Source of the DNA: Gnetum montanum
Taxonomy: Eukaryota > Streptophyta > Gnetopsida > Gnetales > Gnetaceae
Reading direction: 5' to 3'
Length of the DNA stretch: 64,000 bases
Assembly: GCA_015680685.1 (NCBI GenBank)
Contig: MNCI01003909.1
Location: forward strand, 129,744-193,743
Shown: piece after piece, positions 22,310 to 35,564 of the stretch
Layout: the number at the start of each line of letters is the position of its first letter
Position numbering within the stretch: the first letter of the stretch is position 1
The notes under the pieces: generated by a model
What the model saw: the letters and a program-made list of their open reading frames with translations, nothing else
What the model was told of the DNA's origin: nothing
Databases searched by the model: none
Position numbers and translations under genes: made by a program

Positions 22310-24212
22310 CTAACTAGCCCCTTTCTATCATTCTTTGTAAATCTTCTTGGAAATCCCAACAAAAGTCTGTGCTATGACCAAACATCTGGCGATAATGAAA
22401 AAATTGTTCTAGCTTGAAGTGTTGTGGGATTGAGGGCTTATTTGGTACTATTGAGGTAGGATTCCTCAATAGGTCATAGTACCTATCATGTTTTTGGTGG
22501 GAATCCTCTAACACTCATTTGTGTTGGATAAGCCAAGATTTTAGTAGTTTTTCTTGCAGTTGTGATGGTCATAGTGGTAATAGGGTATATTTTGAGCAGT
22601 CCTTATGCTCAAAGTTGGACCTTAGAGCAACTTGCACTGTGGCCTTTGCCGATGTAGGTGAGTTGGTTTCCTAGGTGCAAAACTTGGAAACTTTTTGTGT
22701 TGGTGATTTAGGTTGCTTAGCCATGGGCTTGCAGTTGGTTGCTTTTGCATTTTTGACTACCATTGCCACTATTGCATTTTGCTTTCGCTCATGCTATTTT
22801 CTGTAGGCCACATAGGCAGGGTCATTTCTTGCTTGTGCTACCTCTTCTATGCCCTTCATTTGGGCAAAGGCTTGGCTAAGAGACTTTGGGACCAGGTAGC
22901 ATAGTTTTAACTTGATAAAGTCATTAAATACATCCTTGAAGATGGCCAAAAGGTGCATCTCTATAATTGGCTCTCATATTTCTTGTAACAAGGTGCTCCA
23001 GCATTGGATAAACTTAGGCATAGGCTCTAGGGGCCCTTGCTTAATTTGCATGAGTTGGTCAAGGGTTGCTTCAAGCTTCAAGTTGTATCTAAAGCATGTC
23101 ATAAACTAGCTTAGGAGGTCCTCTAGGGAAGAGATAGAGCCTCTAGGTAGCATGCAGTACTAGTCAAGGGCTTTTCCAGTGAGTGACATGGAGAAGATGT
23201 GCACGATGATGTGTAGCCATGCTTGTAGTAGCAAGCATTTGGACCTAAAGGTCACTAAGCATGCATTGGGGTTTCCTTCTCCACTATACTTGGTGAGTTG
23301 AGGTACCAGGACCATAGTTGGCAAAGTTAGGGGTGGGAACATAGGACTTATAGGATCATCCTAGTAAAAGTCTACCACTTTGATGGTTTCAGATGAGGCA
23401 ACTTTGAGTTAGTTGAACTCCTCCATTAAGGTTTGGATGAGCTAGAACACTTGATCGAAGCTCTAGGATGTTGCAGCAAGCTACGTCAATTGTGCTACCT
23501 GCTATACTGGTTGTGTGGTCCATGACCTGGTTGCAAGTTGTGGGACCATGTGAGATTCTTATTGTATAGGCTGTGCCATGGGCACAATGGTTGGGGTGGG
23601 CCAACCACATGTGTGTGGGTTGTGCCACTATAGAGGGTGTTGATGAGACAGGCAGGACATAAGATGCCTGAGTCATTTGGGCCATGGGGATGGCTCATGC
23701 GTGAACATAGGGTTGGGTAGGCATGGTTGTTGCTAGCAAAGATGGCTATGTGAGCATGGTTACCATCTCATGAAGGATGGATGAACCGAACTAGGAAGTG
23801 GTTTTTGAAAGATGATGTAAAGGGGGCTCTCACATTCAAAGTGGGCTTCAAACTCATCTTCTTCCTCATGTGAGGCTTCCTTGTTGTTGGTCCCTACATC
23901 ATGCTTGATTACATGGATGAGTTAGGACAACAACTAGTGATAGGAATTTATGAGTGGGATTATGTCAACAAAGGAAGGGATGTACTCTCATCTGTCCTAG
24001 TGCACTTGTTCAGAGTCCTACTTTTCCTCTATGTCAAGGTGATCCATAGGTAACCCTACTTGGATCTTGGCACAAGCAAAGCTGTATTGTCCATGGCTGA
24101 GCTTGGCATGCTTTGGGTGAATAGTGAAGGTGTCAAGTATGTTAAACACTGATGTAAAAGGTTGATCTAGGTTCATGTTCACAAATTGAGTTGTGAGAGT
24201 TTTTGTTTGCAA
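22310..24212 (-). pseudogene. Element 3 gag relic
   Basis: On the minus strand a gag start region (24212 downwards) leads to a Met/Gln/His/Pro-rich linker and a Retrotrans_gag domain at about 23330-22880: QLTKYSGEGNPNACLVTFRS, FSMSLTGKALD, then ISSLEDLLSxF. An acidic/basic stretch with FKLEQFFHYRQMFGHSTDFC follows (22460-22370), which looks like a post-gag His/Cys region. Many stops. Gag would form the particle for this non-autonomous element. Confidence 0.75.
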
Positions 24213-24588
24213 AAAAATGGCTAAGTCTAGAAATTGTAGAAAAATGGCTAAGTCTAGAAAATGTAAGAAAATGACTAAGTGTTAAAACCATACAAAAATG
24301 ACTAAGTATTAAAACTACATAAATTGGCTAAGTATGGAGGCTAAGCTCTCTACACTGAGAGCTAACTACTCTCCACACTAACTACACTCTCCACCAACTA
24401 CACTCTCTATGCTCAGGGAATGAAGACTTAGAAAAAATAGAATGGTGCAATTTGGATTGCTAAGTGCGATCTTTGGGGACCGACAATGGGGTCCAATCTA
24501 CACTGATGGGGGTGCAAAGAGTGTGCAATACAATGACCAACAAAGACTAAGAAGAAAATGTCTTAGCCCTCCTTCTAGCAGCAAAAAC

Positions 24589-26471
24589 TATAACGGCTGA
24601 AAACTTCAATGGCTAGAATCACCAAGGGATCAATAGATGCACAACCTAACCCAATCCTCACACAAGGGCCTACTAGAAGTGGAGATGAGATTTCTTGAAT
24701 GATCTTGTCAATTGAACGGGGAATTTGCTAGTTGTAACCAGGATGGAAGATGTAATTGGCAATGGCATGGTTAGCTAAGCTGCAAATGCAAATGACATGA
24801 AATAGTACCAAGTGTTTTAGTGATGTTTCAGGGTGCTAAGTGTAGAGCGTAGTCATAGAATGGGGGTGAGCATAGTCAAGGATTTCAGCCAAAACAAGGA
24901 TGCCAACCCATGAAGACTGTTGCCTGAGCGTAGTTACAACATGACAACACATGAAAAATGTAAGAAAAATGCTAAAAACTACAAGAAACTGAAAAGAGAA
25001 ATGGAACACCATCCCAAACGAGAGTGTAGTTAACTTCAAAAAGGGTTCAGAAGGTACACAATGTACAATAGGTATAGTGGAGAGCGTAGTCATAGTCTCG
25101 ATGGTGTTGAGCTATGAACTCTAGCACTCACTATGGTGTCCATGCCTACTTGGTTGGCTACTATGGTGTACTATGGGCTATGGATCCTGCAATTCTACAA
25201 CGGGGCTACAATGGACGATAGTATGCAATTTTTCCTCTCTACTAATGTGTCTAGGTCTCATTTGCACAAAATGCTAATTGCTTAATGTCAAAATGCTCAA
25301 TGCCAAATGAAAATTCCAACTGCCAACCCCTAAAACATTGGGGGTCAAGGGTATTTATAGGGCTAGGGTTAGCCCAAAATGCAAATCATACAACACATGG
25401 CTATGTGGTAGTTAAGACTACGCTGTGAGGTAGTTGGAACTATGTTGACCCCAACTACACTCTGTGGTGTTAAGCTCTACAGTGCTCTGACGAACATTGT
25501 AAGGTCATAAAACTATGACTACACTACCAACTACATGTGTGAGTGCATTCCAAGGAGACATAATGTACTTTAAAAATTCTAAAAAATGAAACTTTTTGAG
25601 ACTATGCTCTAGGACTGCACTATCCACTATGGGAAGTGTTGTCGAGTGTAGTTACAATTTTGAGGAAAGACAGGATGCAAAAAAGACAAATGCTACTACT
25701 AGAGGTGTTCTGGAGTTGATGCAAATGTTGGTGCTACATTATGAAGGCCTTTGGAGGTCATTCTTTTCATCTACACTTGACTACACTGTAGACTAGGTGA
25801 AAGCATAGTCCCAAACTTAGAAAAAATTGGGCAAAAGGCTAGCAAAATGTGGCCAAGTACTGACTACGACCTAGGGGAGGCTAACTAAGCTCCCAACTGG
25901 GGATGAGCGTAGTCATAACACTTAGAGAAAATCTTGCAAAATCTAACTTATGAGCTAACTACACTCTAGAGCATAGTTAGGAGCATAGTTCCAACAATTA
26001 GAAAATTTTTGCAAAAACTATGCTTTAGTGCTCACTACACTGACTACGCTCTAGAGTGTAGTCTCAGTAGTGGAGAGCATAATCTTGCTACTTAGAAAAA
26101 TCTTTCAAAAACTAAGCTTCCAAACTATCTACACTTGACTAGGCTCCCAAGTGTAGTCTTGATAGTTAAAAAAAATATGTTAAAATTGGTGATTTCATGC
26201 TAACTACACTCTAGAGTGTAGTCTCAGTGGTGGAGAGCATAGTCCCAACACTTAGAAGAATCTACAAAAAGTGTCATCTTTTTGACACTTAACCAAATTT
26301 TCAAAAAAATGAGTTTTTGAGTTAACTACACTCTCCACTAGGCTAACTACTCTTTGGTGTAGTGGAGAGCATAGTCCCAAAACTTACAAAAATTTATGAA
26401 AAGTATCATCATTTTGACACTTAGACAAATTTTCCATGGAGATGCCATAGCCAAAATTTCTTGGTGTTTCA
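24589..26471 (-). repeat. Element 3 LTR, right copy (5' LTR on the minus strand)
   Basis: Colinear with the left copy and longer by about 220 bp through additional GACTAC/GTAGTC repeats and small insertions. The outer end is TGGTGTTTCA on the plus strand (26462-26471); the inner end has mutated to TATAACGG where the left copy has TGTAACAA. No clear tRNA primer site was recognised next to it. Confidence 0.75.
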
Positions 26472-29400
26472 CAATGTTATGAGATTTTTCATATGAAATG
26501 GTGTTTTGATGTCTCTCTTGAATGTAGAAATGAGACCCCTTGATAAATCAAGTTGAATTGATTAGTGACTACTATACATCATGTTTGTAATTTTACCCAT
26601 TGATTAGGTAAGCAATATGTTAAAATAAAAAGTTAGACTAAGAAAAAAATCTATGATGAAATTCAAAAGATGAATATCACTTTACATAATGAGCCCTTTA
26701 ATATTAATCTTCAACAACGCCTTGCTTATGTTCAATTAGTCAAGAAAAATGGGATATGCATGATGCTAAGAGTGCTCTCATTAAGAGTCATCTCATCTAG
26801 TTCAAACCAGAGGGAGAACCATGCAAATAAGTTTTAAACTTCTTAAAAGATAAAGATAATTTTCCTATTATTGACTTCATGGAAGTTAATGGCCAAATTA
26901 GTTTTGATCCTCTTCTAATCAATGGTTTTATTGAAAGATGTTTTTAACATGTATTTATTTCAAATGATTTTGATCATTCAAATTTTCTCTCTAAATATGA
27001 TCATTTACCTAATATTTTTCATGGTAATCACAACCGTTTTCTTGAACAAGATATCTCTCTTACTAAAATTAAAGATGTAGTGTTTAGCTTGGCCAATTTT
27101 AAAACTTCAAGTTTTGATGAAATTCCAATTGAATTTTTTAGAAATGATTATGATGTTATTGGTACGGACCTTTATTGTGTTTTTATTAAAGCCATTGAAC
27201 AACATTTTCTTGCTCAAGAGTTGAATAGAAGAGTTATCAAACTAATTCATAAGAATGATGATCTTTCTCACATTGGTAATTGACAACCTATTACTCTTCA
27301 AAATTCTATTTATAAAATTTTGACTAAATGTCTTATTAGAAGATTGAAACAAATTATTTCTCAATTAATTACTCTACTGTAAACTAGCTTTGTCAAAGAT
27401 AGATATATTGTAGAGAATGTTGTGGTAGCTTGGAAAGATATGTAGTGGGCTAAGAATTCTAATCAAGACATTGCTTTTTATTAGCTTAATTATGTGAAAG
27501 AATATGATAGAATTAAATGAAAAATTTGTTATTTATTTTCTTGGTAAATATGATTGTAATGACAATTTATTAGGATGGTGGAGATTATTTTTACAAATGC
27601 TAATGCACTTAAGGACATAGATTTTAGCATTACCAAGAGCTTCAAGCTTGAATACTTAGTTAGACAAGGTTTCCCTCTTGCTCCTTATCTCTTTAGCCTT
27701 GCTATAGATTTTTTATGTCGTGCTATATAGAATGATCATGAACATAGTTTGCTACAAGGCATATTTATTAAAAATAATGTTCCTATTTTATTAAATATGG
27801 AATTTGTAGATGACTCATTTTTTATTAAAAAAATGACAAAGCTATTACAAATCATCTTTTATATTTTTTTGATCAATATTGCAGACTTTTAGGCTCTCAG
27901 ATTAATTCTTTCAAATATTTTATCTTTTACAATAATGAGGTTCAAGAATGGGCTTTATCTAAATATTGACATTTCTTAGAATATTTAAATGTTTTCAAAT
28001 TGTTAGGCATTCTCTTTTCCTTTGGTGGATCTTGAAAACCTTTATGGAATGTTATAGTGAAAAAAATAAACAAAAACTTACTAAGTGGAAAGAGAAGAAG
28101 CTTTCAATGACTAGTAAGTTTATTATTTGTAGCCATATCATTCAAGCTACTCATGTGTATTATTCTACATGTTGGGCTCCTATTATTTCTATATATCATC
28201 AAAATGTTCAGCTTGAGAGAAATTTTCTTTGGAGTAGCAACCATTTCAGGAAAGGATTTTGTCATGTCACATGAGACATTTGTATTTTTACAAAGAGGAT
28301 GGTGGATTAGGATTGATGAATTATTATACGTAGGGTATTATTTTATATGCTACATGAGTAGTTCAATGCTTATCTGGTAGAGAGCCATGAAAGCTTCTTT
28401 TCTAGAAGTGCATTCATATGGGTAAGCTTAGAGGTAGTGGTTATTATAGAGATATTAATTTTTTTAATTGGATCCTTTTTCCAAAAGGCATTACTATATC
28501 AGATTCTATTATCATAAATTATATTTGGAAGGCTTAGAGTTTTATCAGTGATTTTTTGAACTTCAATAATATTACTATTTCTACCTCTATGCTTGATAAG
28601 CTTTCTCCTTAGTGGCTTCCAATTAATGATAAACCATGGGCTATTAAGCATCCATGCCTTTGTAGTACATGACAAAAGTTTTGCATTTCCTCCCTTTCAT
28701 CTCTTTGTATACATAATCACTAGATTATTTAGTCTGAGTGTTAAAGTCTCTATGACATTAATGTTTATAAAAAGTCTACATTTTTTGATCTATTGGATAG
28801 TTTGGATAGAAGTGTAGCTAGTCAAGAGTCTTATAATGGTTTTCTTGATTTTTCTTGGATTAATGACCATCATAGTTTTTCATATTAGCCCAATATTGTA
28901 TGTACTCTTATTAGTTCTAATACTAATATTTGGCCAAGTTTTTGAAAAGTTAATCATAATGTAAAGTTATGGAAGTAGTGAATTTGGAAGATATAGAATG
29001 ATACTACTTTAAAAATTAGACATTTTTTGTGGTACTTGATTCATCAAGGTTTGCCTATTAGTATTTGATGCTCTCAATTGAAAGTTCATGACTCAATATG
29101 TCATTTTTGCAACATAGAAGATAAATTCATCCATTGTTTTTTTTTTTTTTAATTTTCCTCTTACTCATAGCTTTTGAACTTGGTGTAGTAGGTATTTACA
29201 TGGTTTTCAACCAAGATTAGATAAATTTTTATTTGATGATACTCCTCAACTTCAAGGATTTCTACTTCATAGTTGGCATTAGTTTCATCCTCTTATTCTT
29301 TATGCCATCTAGAATTTTTGATATAATGTGGTTTTTCACAAAGATTCTCTAGCTAATTTTCTCCTTTATTAGTTTCAATAACATCATTCAGTAGTTCATG

Positions 29401-29640
29401 CTTCAACTAAATTCCTAAATATTTATCTTTGTAGTTTTCTTTTTTATAAATAGGAAGCCTTTAGTAGAAAGGGAAAACTTATTTGGGTGCTTCTGAGTAA
29501 GGGCAATATTTGATCCTTTTCCTACCCTAGAGGGGATATTTTTTAGGATTGGTTATAAGGATGAGAACCTAAAAAGGCATCTCCAAAATTGTTGGGCCTT
29601 TTCTTTTTGTTGTTTTGGAGTTTCTCCTCTACTTCTCTAC
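26472..29640 (+). pseudogene. LINE-a ORF2 C-terminal part: reverse transcriptase and tail, with 3' UTR
   Basis: Continues the ORF2 that element 3 interrupts. Blocks in order: a relic of NWRPITLQNSIYK (about 27280-27315), VRQGFPLAPYLFSLAIDF (27659-27712), FVDDSFF in place of YADD (27802-27822), the thumb region, and the C-terminal zinc-finger block ICHFCNxExxFIHCFF (about 29095-29150). A T- and G-rich 3' UTR follows up to about 29640. Many stops. This copy shares sequence with the antisense fragment at 8446-9000. Confidence 0.75.
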
Positions 29641-29707
29641 TATTTTACTCTAAATATAATTTTTTTAACATATTTATTTTGTAGGGTCTGGCACCCTCCA
29701 AAAATAA

Positions 29708-30087
29708 NNNNNNNNNNNNNNNNNNNNNNNNNNNNNNNNNNNNNNNNNNNNNNNNNNNNNNNNNNNNNNNNNNNNNNNNNNNNNNNNNNNNNNNNNNNNN
29801 NNNNNNNNNNNNNNNNNNNNNNNNNNNNNNNNNNNNNNNNNNNNNNNNNNNNNNNNNNNNNNNNNNNNNNNNNNNNNNNNNNNNNNNNNNNNNNNNNNNN
29901 NNNNNNNNNNNNNNNNNNNNNNNNNNNNNNNNNNNNNNNNNNNNNNNNNNNNNNNNNNNNNNNNNNNNNNNNNNNNNNNNNNNNNNNNNNNNNNNNNNNN
30001 NNNNNNNNNNNNNNNNNNNNNNNNNNNNNNNNNNNNNNNNNNNNNNNNNNNNNNNNNNNNNNNNNNNNNNNNNNNNNNNNNNNNNNN
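29708..30087. other. Assembly gap (380 N)
   Basis: Run of N between the 3' end of sense LINE-a and the 3' end of antisense LINE-b, so the two LINEs meet tail to tail here. Confidence 1.
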
Positions 30088-33000
30088 AAGGGTTAGAAGC
30101 CCCAAAGTGAGGAGGAGAGGAATCCCTTGTAGTAAAAAGAAAGGCACACTTCCCCCCATGAAGAACGAGATAGCAAACAACAGGTGCTTGCCCTAAAGAC
30201 AAAAATCCATCCCATCACTGGGCTATCTGCAATGCTATGTTCAAAGCCATATCCCATGAAACTCAACACTCACATTGAGAAATCCCCTCTATCCTTATGA
30301 CCATTTGATGGATCCTGGAAACCTAGTATAGGGGCACTACACTTGTTCGTAAGCATGTACCACATCTAGGATCACTAGATAGTGTTTTGAGGTAACAAAT
30401 GCTATAGCCTCTTAAAATTCCTTATACTGCCCTTCACATTACTTTTTCATAGATTCATTGATGGCCTTATCAAGGTGGAACTTAGCAAAAGTATTCCTAA
30501 TTCATCTCTTCATCCTAACCCATGATACATTGCAATTTATTCCCATGACTATGTATGAGCATCTTCCCATGTGAAACCATTGCCAAGTATTGGATTCATG
30601 TGTAGCATCCTAGTTTCCTTTAGTTTTTTGTTCTTACAAAAGGGCTATGACATGCTACTCTTTCTTCTCTTTCTTTCTATAGAGCCAATCCTGCTCCTCC
30701 CATCATACATCCTTTCTAATTTGTTCTTAGAGCTAGTCCTCCATCTCACTTCTAAACTTAGTGTCTTGTAGCTCCTTTTGATGTTTCTTCCTTGCAGCTA
30801 CCTCTTTGAGTTGTTGTTCTTCCTCCCATCGCTTAGCCTTGGCCTCCTCTTTTCATCTCTACAACATGGCTTTTCATTAGGCTTGTTCCTCTATCCTAAC
30901 TCTAGCTTCAACCTTAGTAATGATCCTATGAAGGTCATCTTCAAAATCTTGTTATAGCTCTTAATCAATATGATTCTTAGTGATCTAGATCTACTCCTAC
31001 AAGGATGAGGGCCAATTTATGGTGGAGCCTTGCCAATCTAAACCATTCCCCATACTCATTAGCTCCTCTCTTTTCTCTAAGATGGCTTGTGTAGAGAAGG
31101 ACTCTCCCTCTTGTAATGGCCTATGTCTAGTAAATTTCATGGTGATAAAAGTGGGCTTTATCAGTAGTAGCTCCACAAGCTGTGTTGCTTTCTATAAGGG
31201 TAGGATTAGGCTAGAGTGACATCCCATTCTTCCTTGGTGAAGTGTAGTGAGGAAAAATTTTGAAAGATTAGCTAACTAGACAAGCTACATGTAGTGGAGG
31301 AAGGAGAAGTTTACCCCATGAAGCTTCCAAATGTTATCCAATTGGATGAAGAAATGTTCCACAACCTTTGTAGCATCCTACCAAAGCAGAGGTAGGATTG
31401 ACTTGGAGACTTAGCTACTTCCAATTTTTAGGACCAGTTTAGGGAAGAAACTCTTAGCATCTTGGAGCTCTTATCTTGAGGATAGCACTGTCTCCCCCAC
31501 GGTTAGGATACCAAGATTATTAGTGATGGCTACTTTGGTAAGTCAAATATAGACATCCTAAAAGGTAATGGTTTCTTGCCTCCAATGCAAGAAGGATGCA
31601 GTTTCAAGATCTAGGTTTTTAGTGAGGAGGGAAAGAAGGTATTCCCACTCCATCCACACCACCAATCCCCATAGAAGCTAGTTATTCCTAAAGCTTTCAC
31701 AGTCAAGCTTAAATGTGGGTGTAACCCTCATGGCAGATATGGCATCTTTTTAAAGCATGGACAAATTGCAATATGGGTAGGCAATGGAAGAGGCATACTT
31801 TAAAGGCATGTTCATTCCTTGCTTGCTAAAGCATCTAGAGCATAACTCTAGTAGGAGAGTCCCTACGCAGCTATTGCATAATCCTAAAGATGGCCTAAAT
31901 AGCTTTGAAAAGTAGGCAAAGAAACACAAAGTGATGCATGATTTTAATGTCATTATGGCAAAGGGGACCTGTATTATTTATAGGGAGGCTATGCTTCTAG
32001 AGTAGTATCCACATTGGCAGTGCCCCTAGGATGATGAGCCATAAGAGAAATTTAATTTTCTTAGGTAGGTAGCCTTTCCAGAAATTGTTCAACTCTTGGA
32101 CCAAAGTGTATTTATGCTTCATGATTTCTTGTAGTTAGGCTCCCATAAGCCCCATTTGAGATAGCTGCTAAGCAAACAATGAGAGATTTCACCAAAGGTG
32201 GAAGCCCTAAATATTGGCCTTCCATGGAGTATATTTTCTTCTAAGGATCATTACCAAATGTCTCCTTGCCTCATCATGTGAAAAGTAGTTAATGAAAGAT
32301 TGGTGTCCCATGAGAACCATGTCCTAGAATCTCATTGCCTCCAAGCCCTCAAAGTGCTTTGGCCAGCCATCATTTTTCAACAAACAAGATGCATTTAATC
32401 CCCTCCCCTTCCTCTAGACCAAATAAAATTACAAATGATCTAGTCAATTTTGGTGGTGAATCCTTTAGAAGGGGTTGTAATCAAAGTTGTGAATTTTTCC
32501 ATTGCTAATAGGATAGAGGAAGCCAATATTATTCTCCCCTTCTTACTCAGGAATCTAGAGGTCCAATGCTACACTCTTATTTGAATTCTCTATATCAGCC
32601 TAGTCCAAGTCATCTTGCAATTCCATGCAAATATGGGTACTCATAGATATGAGTCTTTCNTGCCTCCAAGCCCTCAAAGTGCTTTGGCCAGCCATCATTT
32701 TTCAACAAACAAGATGCATTTAATCCCCTCCCCTTCCTCTAGACCAAATAAAATTACAAATGATCTAGTCAATTTTGGTGGTGAATCCTTTAGAAGGGGT
32801 TGTAATCAAAGTTGTGAATTTTTCCATTGCTAATAGGATAGAGGAAGCCAATATTATTCTCCCCTTCTTACTCAGGAATCTAGAGGTCCAATGCTACACT
32901 CTTATTTGAATTCTCTATATCAGCCTAGTCCAAGTCATCTTGCAATTCCATGCAAATATGGGTACTCATAGATATGAGTCTTTCAAGGACCCCTGCAAGA

Positions 33001-34640
33001 TTCGCCAGCATCCTACACATCCTTCCTTTCACCACTGTGTTAGTGCAAAAGAAATGAGCCATGGATTTTTCCTAATTAATAGTGAACCTAATCTCTTTGG
33101 ACATTTTCTAGAGGACTTTGAATACCACTTCAACCTATGGAACTACTACCCATATGACTAGAATCATATCATTTGCATAGTGTTTAGCAATACATGTGAT
33201 CCTTTTAATCCTTAGATTGCAAACACCTTCAACGTTACAATATGTCTTTATAGTATCCATAGTGATGATAAAGAGATACTAGGAAAGGGAGTCTCATTGG
33301 TGTAAATCCCTATGGAGGAACGAAAATCCCCAAAGACATTCATTAATAACAAAAAAGTAAGCCCTTGAAGCCTAAAGGTTAATGCATAGATCAACAAACT
33401 TTGGGTGGATCCCTTTTCCCAACATAATGTCTTTAAGTGGGCCCCAATACACCATATCATAGGTCTTAGCAATATCAAGTTTGATCCACATACATGGAAA
33501 TTTCACCTTCTATATAGACTTCATGATTTCTTGTAGTAATAGAATTTGGTCTTGAATGTACCTACTCTTGATAAATCTGGTTTGCTAAAAGCCAACCAAG
33601 AAGGGCATGAATGATTGTAGTGTAGCAATAGGGATCTTTGTGAACAATCTAAGTGGCATATTATAGGTCCTTATTTGTTTGAAGTGATCTAGTTTAGTGG
33701 GATTTGCAATTTTTAGTATTAGCATAATTTGGGAGCAATTTATTTCATGCATAACATGTCCCCATCTCGAGCATGAGATTGCAAGCATCAATAATGTTGT
33801 CACCAAGAATGTTGAAGAAGTGTTTGAAAAATTCCATTGACCATTCATCCAACCTTGGGGCCTCATCAACTCTCATAGATCTTAGAACCCCAAAAATATC
33901 TTACTTGGTTATAGGTGCAATTATCCTTTTATTTTCATGAGCTTGAATGACCCTCTAGATGTGGATGGATCAAATGCTAGACTAGTATTGTTGCATGGCA
34001 TGGACTATGGCCTACTCATCATGCACTGTGTTTTCCCCTTACATGATGTAATGGATTCTTTTAGCTTTCTTGTTTACTTTAGCTATAGCAAAGCAGAACT
34101 TAGTATCCATGTCTCCATTTCATAGCCATCTTATCCATGCCTATTCTTTCTAGCATTGCTCTTCTTCCTCTAGGAGTTACTATAGTTAGAGGAGAAGATC
34201 ATGTTCTTCCTCATCTCTAAGAATTGCCCCAACTCCTAGCTACCCTAGATCTTTATCAGTTTTTCTTTCAAGCAAGCATGATGCTCTTTGACAACATATT
34301 TGTTTCTCTTCTATCATTCCTATAACCTATTTTTGAGGGCATTAAGTCTTTTTTTAAGGAAATCTCTACGATCCGTTTGTGACGGGTATCCCTTTCAAAT
34401 ATCTAAAATGAGGTGGACAAGCCAAGATTTGTTTAACCATGACTTTCTTATCTAAAAGGTCTTGGCCCCAACTTTTCAAGCATACAGATGGAGCAAAGAA
34501 CGCTCTATGATCAAAGGCCCTTCTTTCAAGTTCAATGACATGAATATCATATGTAAGGAGTAGTTCCAAACTAGCCCAGACATTATCAATCTCTGGCATT
34601 ACTTGTTTCCCTCCTTTCCATCTATTGCTCTAGGTGTAAC
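30088..34640 (-). pseudogene. LINE-b copy 1, antisense ORF2 (linker, reverse transcriptase, tail)
   Basis: Minus-strand reading, from high to low coordinates: ORF2 linker (34600-33900), the reverse-transcriptase entry EWxMEFFKHFFNILGDNIID (about 33840-33780), HPKFVDLCINLQASRA, SIGIYxxETPFP in place of GxxQGDPLSP (33330-33290), ADDMIL (about 33170), and the post-RT blocks WxSRFLSKKGRIILASSIL and FIWSRGRGLNASCLL (32590-32400). It differs clearly from LINE-a. Stops and frameshifts throughout. The artificial duplication around the N at 32660 lies inside. Confidence 0.75.
32336..32984. repeat. Exact 324-bp duplication around a single N (likely assembly artefact)
   Basis: 32336-32659 and 32661-32984 are the same 324 bases as far as can be read, with one N between them. 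In decayed old sequence two identical neighbours are unexpected. Overlapping contig ends joined by a placeholder N would give exactly this. Confidence 0.85.
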
Positions 34641-35564
34641 AACATCCTTTAACCTCCATATCAACCAATTCGAAGTTTTGGAGGTGAAACAACCAATTAT
34701 ATTTACTACTTAGCATAGTTAGCATTATTTGCATTTGAAAATTTGGAAATCTCTTTCCAAAGACACATTCTCTCCATATAATAACTACCCTCTCTTTTTC
34801 TCTTTCTCTCTTCCTTGTTGATGCATTGTATCCCCTTCATGTTGTCCTAACATATGGAGAAATCACTCAAAATCAAGTCAATACACCAATCTAATTCTTC
34901 CCTCTACTTTGTCAACTATTGGATCCATTATTTTTCCTATTAGGTCTACATCAAGTGTACACACTGAGGAAGAATAGGGTAACACAACTCCTTGTTAGAT
35001 AGCCTCCAATCCCTAGTATATATCTTGGAATGTCTAATTATAGGTTCCCTCTTTTTCCATTGTAATATGGTTCTTTTGCCTTTGGGATTTCTCTATCTTT
35101 AGCATTATCTAGATTCTTTGTGGATCTAGTTTTTGCATTTTTCATTTACCCTTGGTTTAACATTTTGAACCAATTATATCTTTTCCTCTTTTATTGGCTA
35201 GCCACATGCTATATCTGGCTATTTCATGTGCTTGCATCTTTAGCTTTTAATTTTCTAATGTTGGCAAAACATTTGGCTTGAATTATTAGGTTTTCATCCT
35301 TTGATTTCCAAGTCCCCTTTTAATTAGAGGAAGATGATTTGAAAGTTTAGCTTCTCTAGACCATTAGGTGGCCACAAGATTTCTTGGCTCAATTTTGTGT
35401 TAGGTTTTATCAGATTTCATTATTATGATGATTCCTACAACAACACTTGCAATATCCTCTAGATCTTCTATATTATTCAAATAATTTTATATAACAAATG
35501 CTATCTTAAGTAAATCACACAAAAGGAGCTAGGTACTGTAAACGAATGATGAGAAATATGAATG
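34641..35564. other. Mixed AT-rich sequence, probably more LINE-b linker
   Basis: Between the readable end of LINE-b copy 1 and the start of long repeat copy 2. Minus-strand fragments rich in Lys and Arg can be read, but no motif. No gene is supported. Confidence 0.4.

Larger units (their letters stand above)
17070..26471 (-). mobile_element. Element 3: antisense non-autonomous LTR retrotransposon with gag-protease only
   Basis: LTRs at 17070-18733 and 24589-26471 surround 5.9 kb. On the minus strand the order is LTR, gag, protease, tandem repeats, polypurine tract, LTR. The flanks are CAACG on the left (17065-17069) and CAATG on the right (26472-26476), a target duplication with one mismatch. 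It splits LINE-a ORF2 between the endonuclease and the reverse transcriptase. No reverse transcriptase or integrase was found between protease and LTR, so it must have depended on another element. Confidence 0.8.

Noticed and set aside
17070-26471. Host satellite array explaining the GACTAC repeats
   Set aside because: The repeats stop at the LTR borders and occur in both LTRs at corresponding places, so they belong to element 3.
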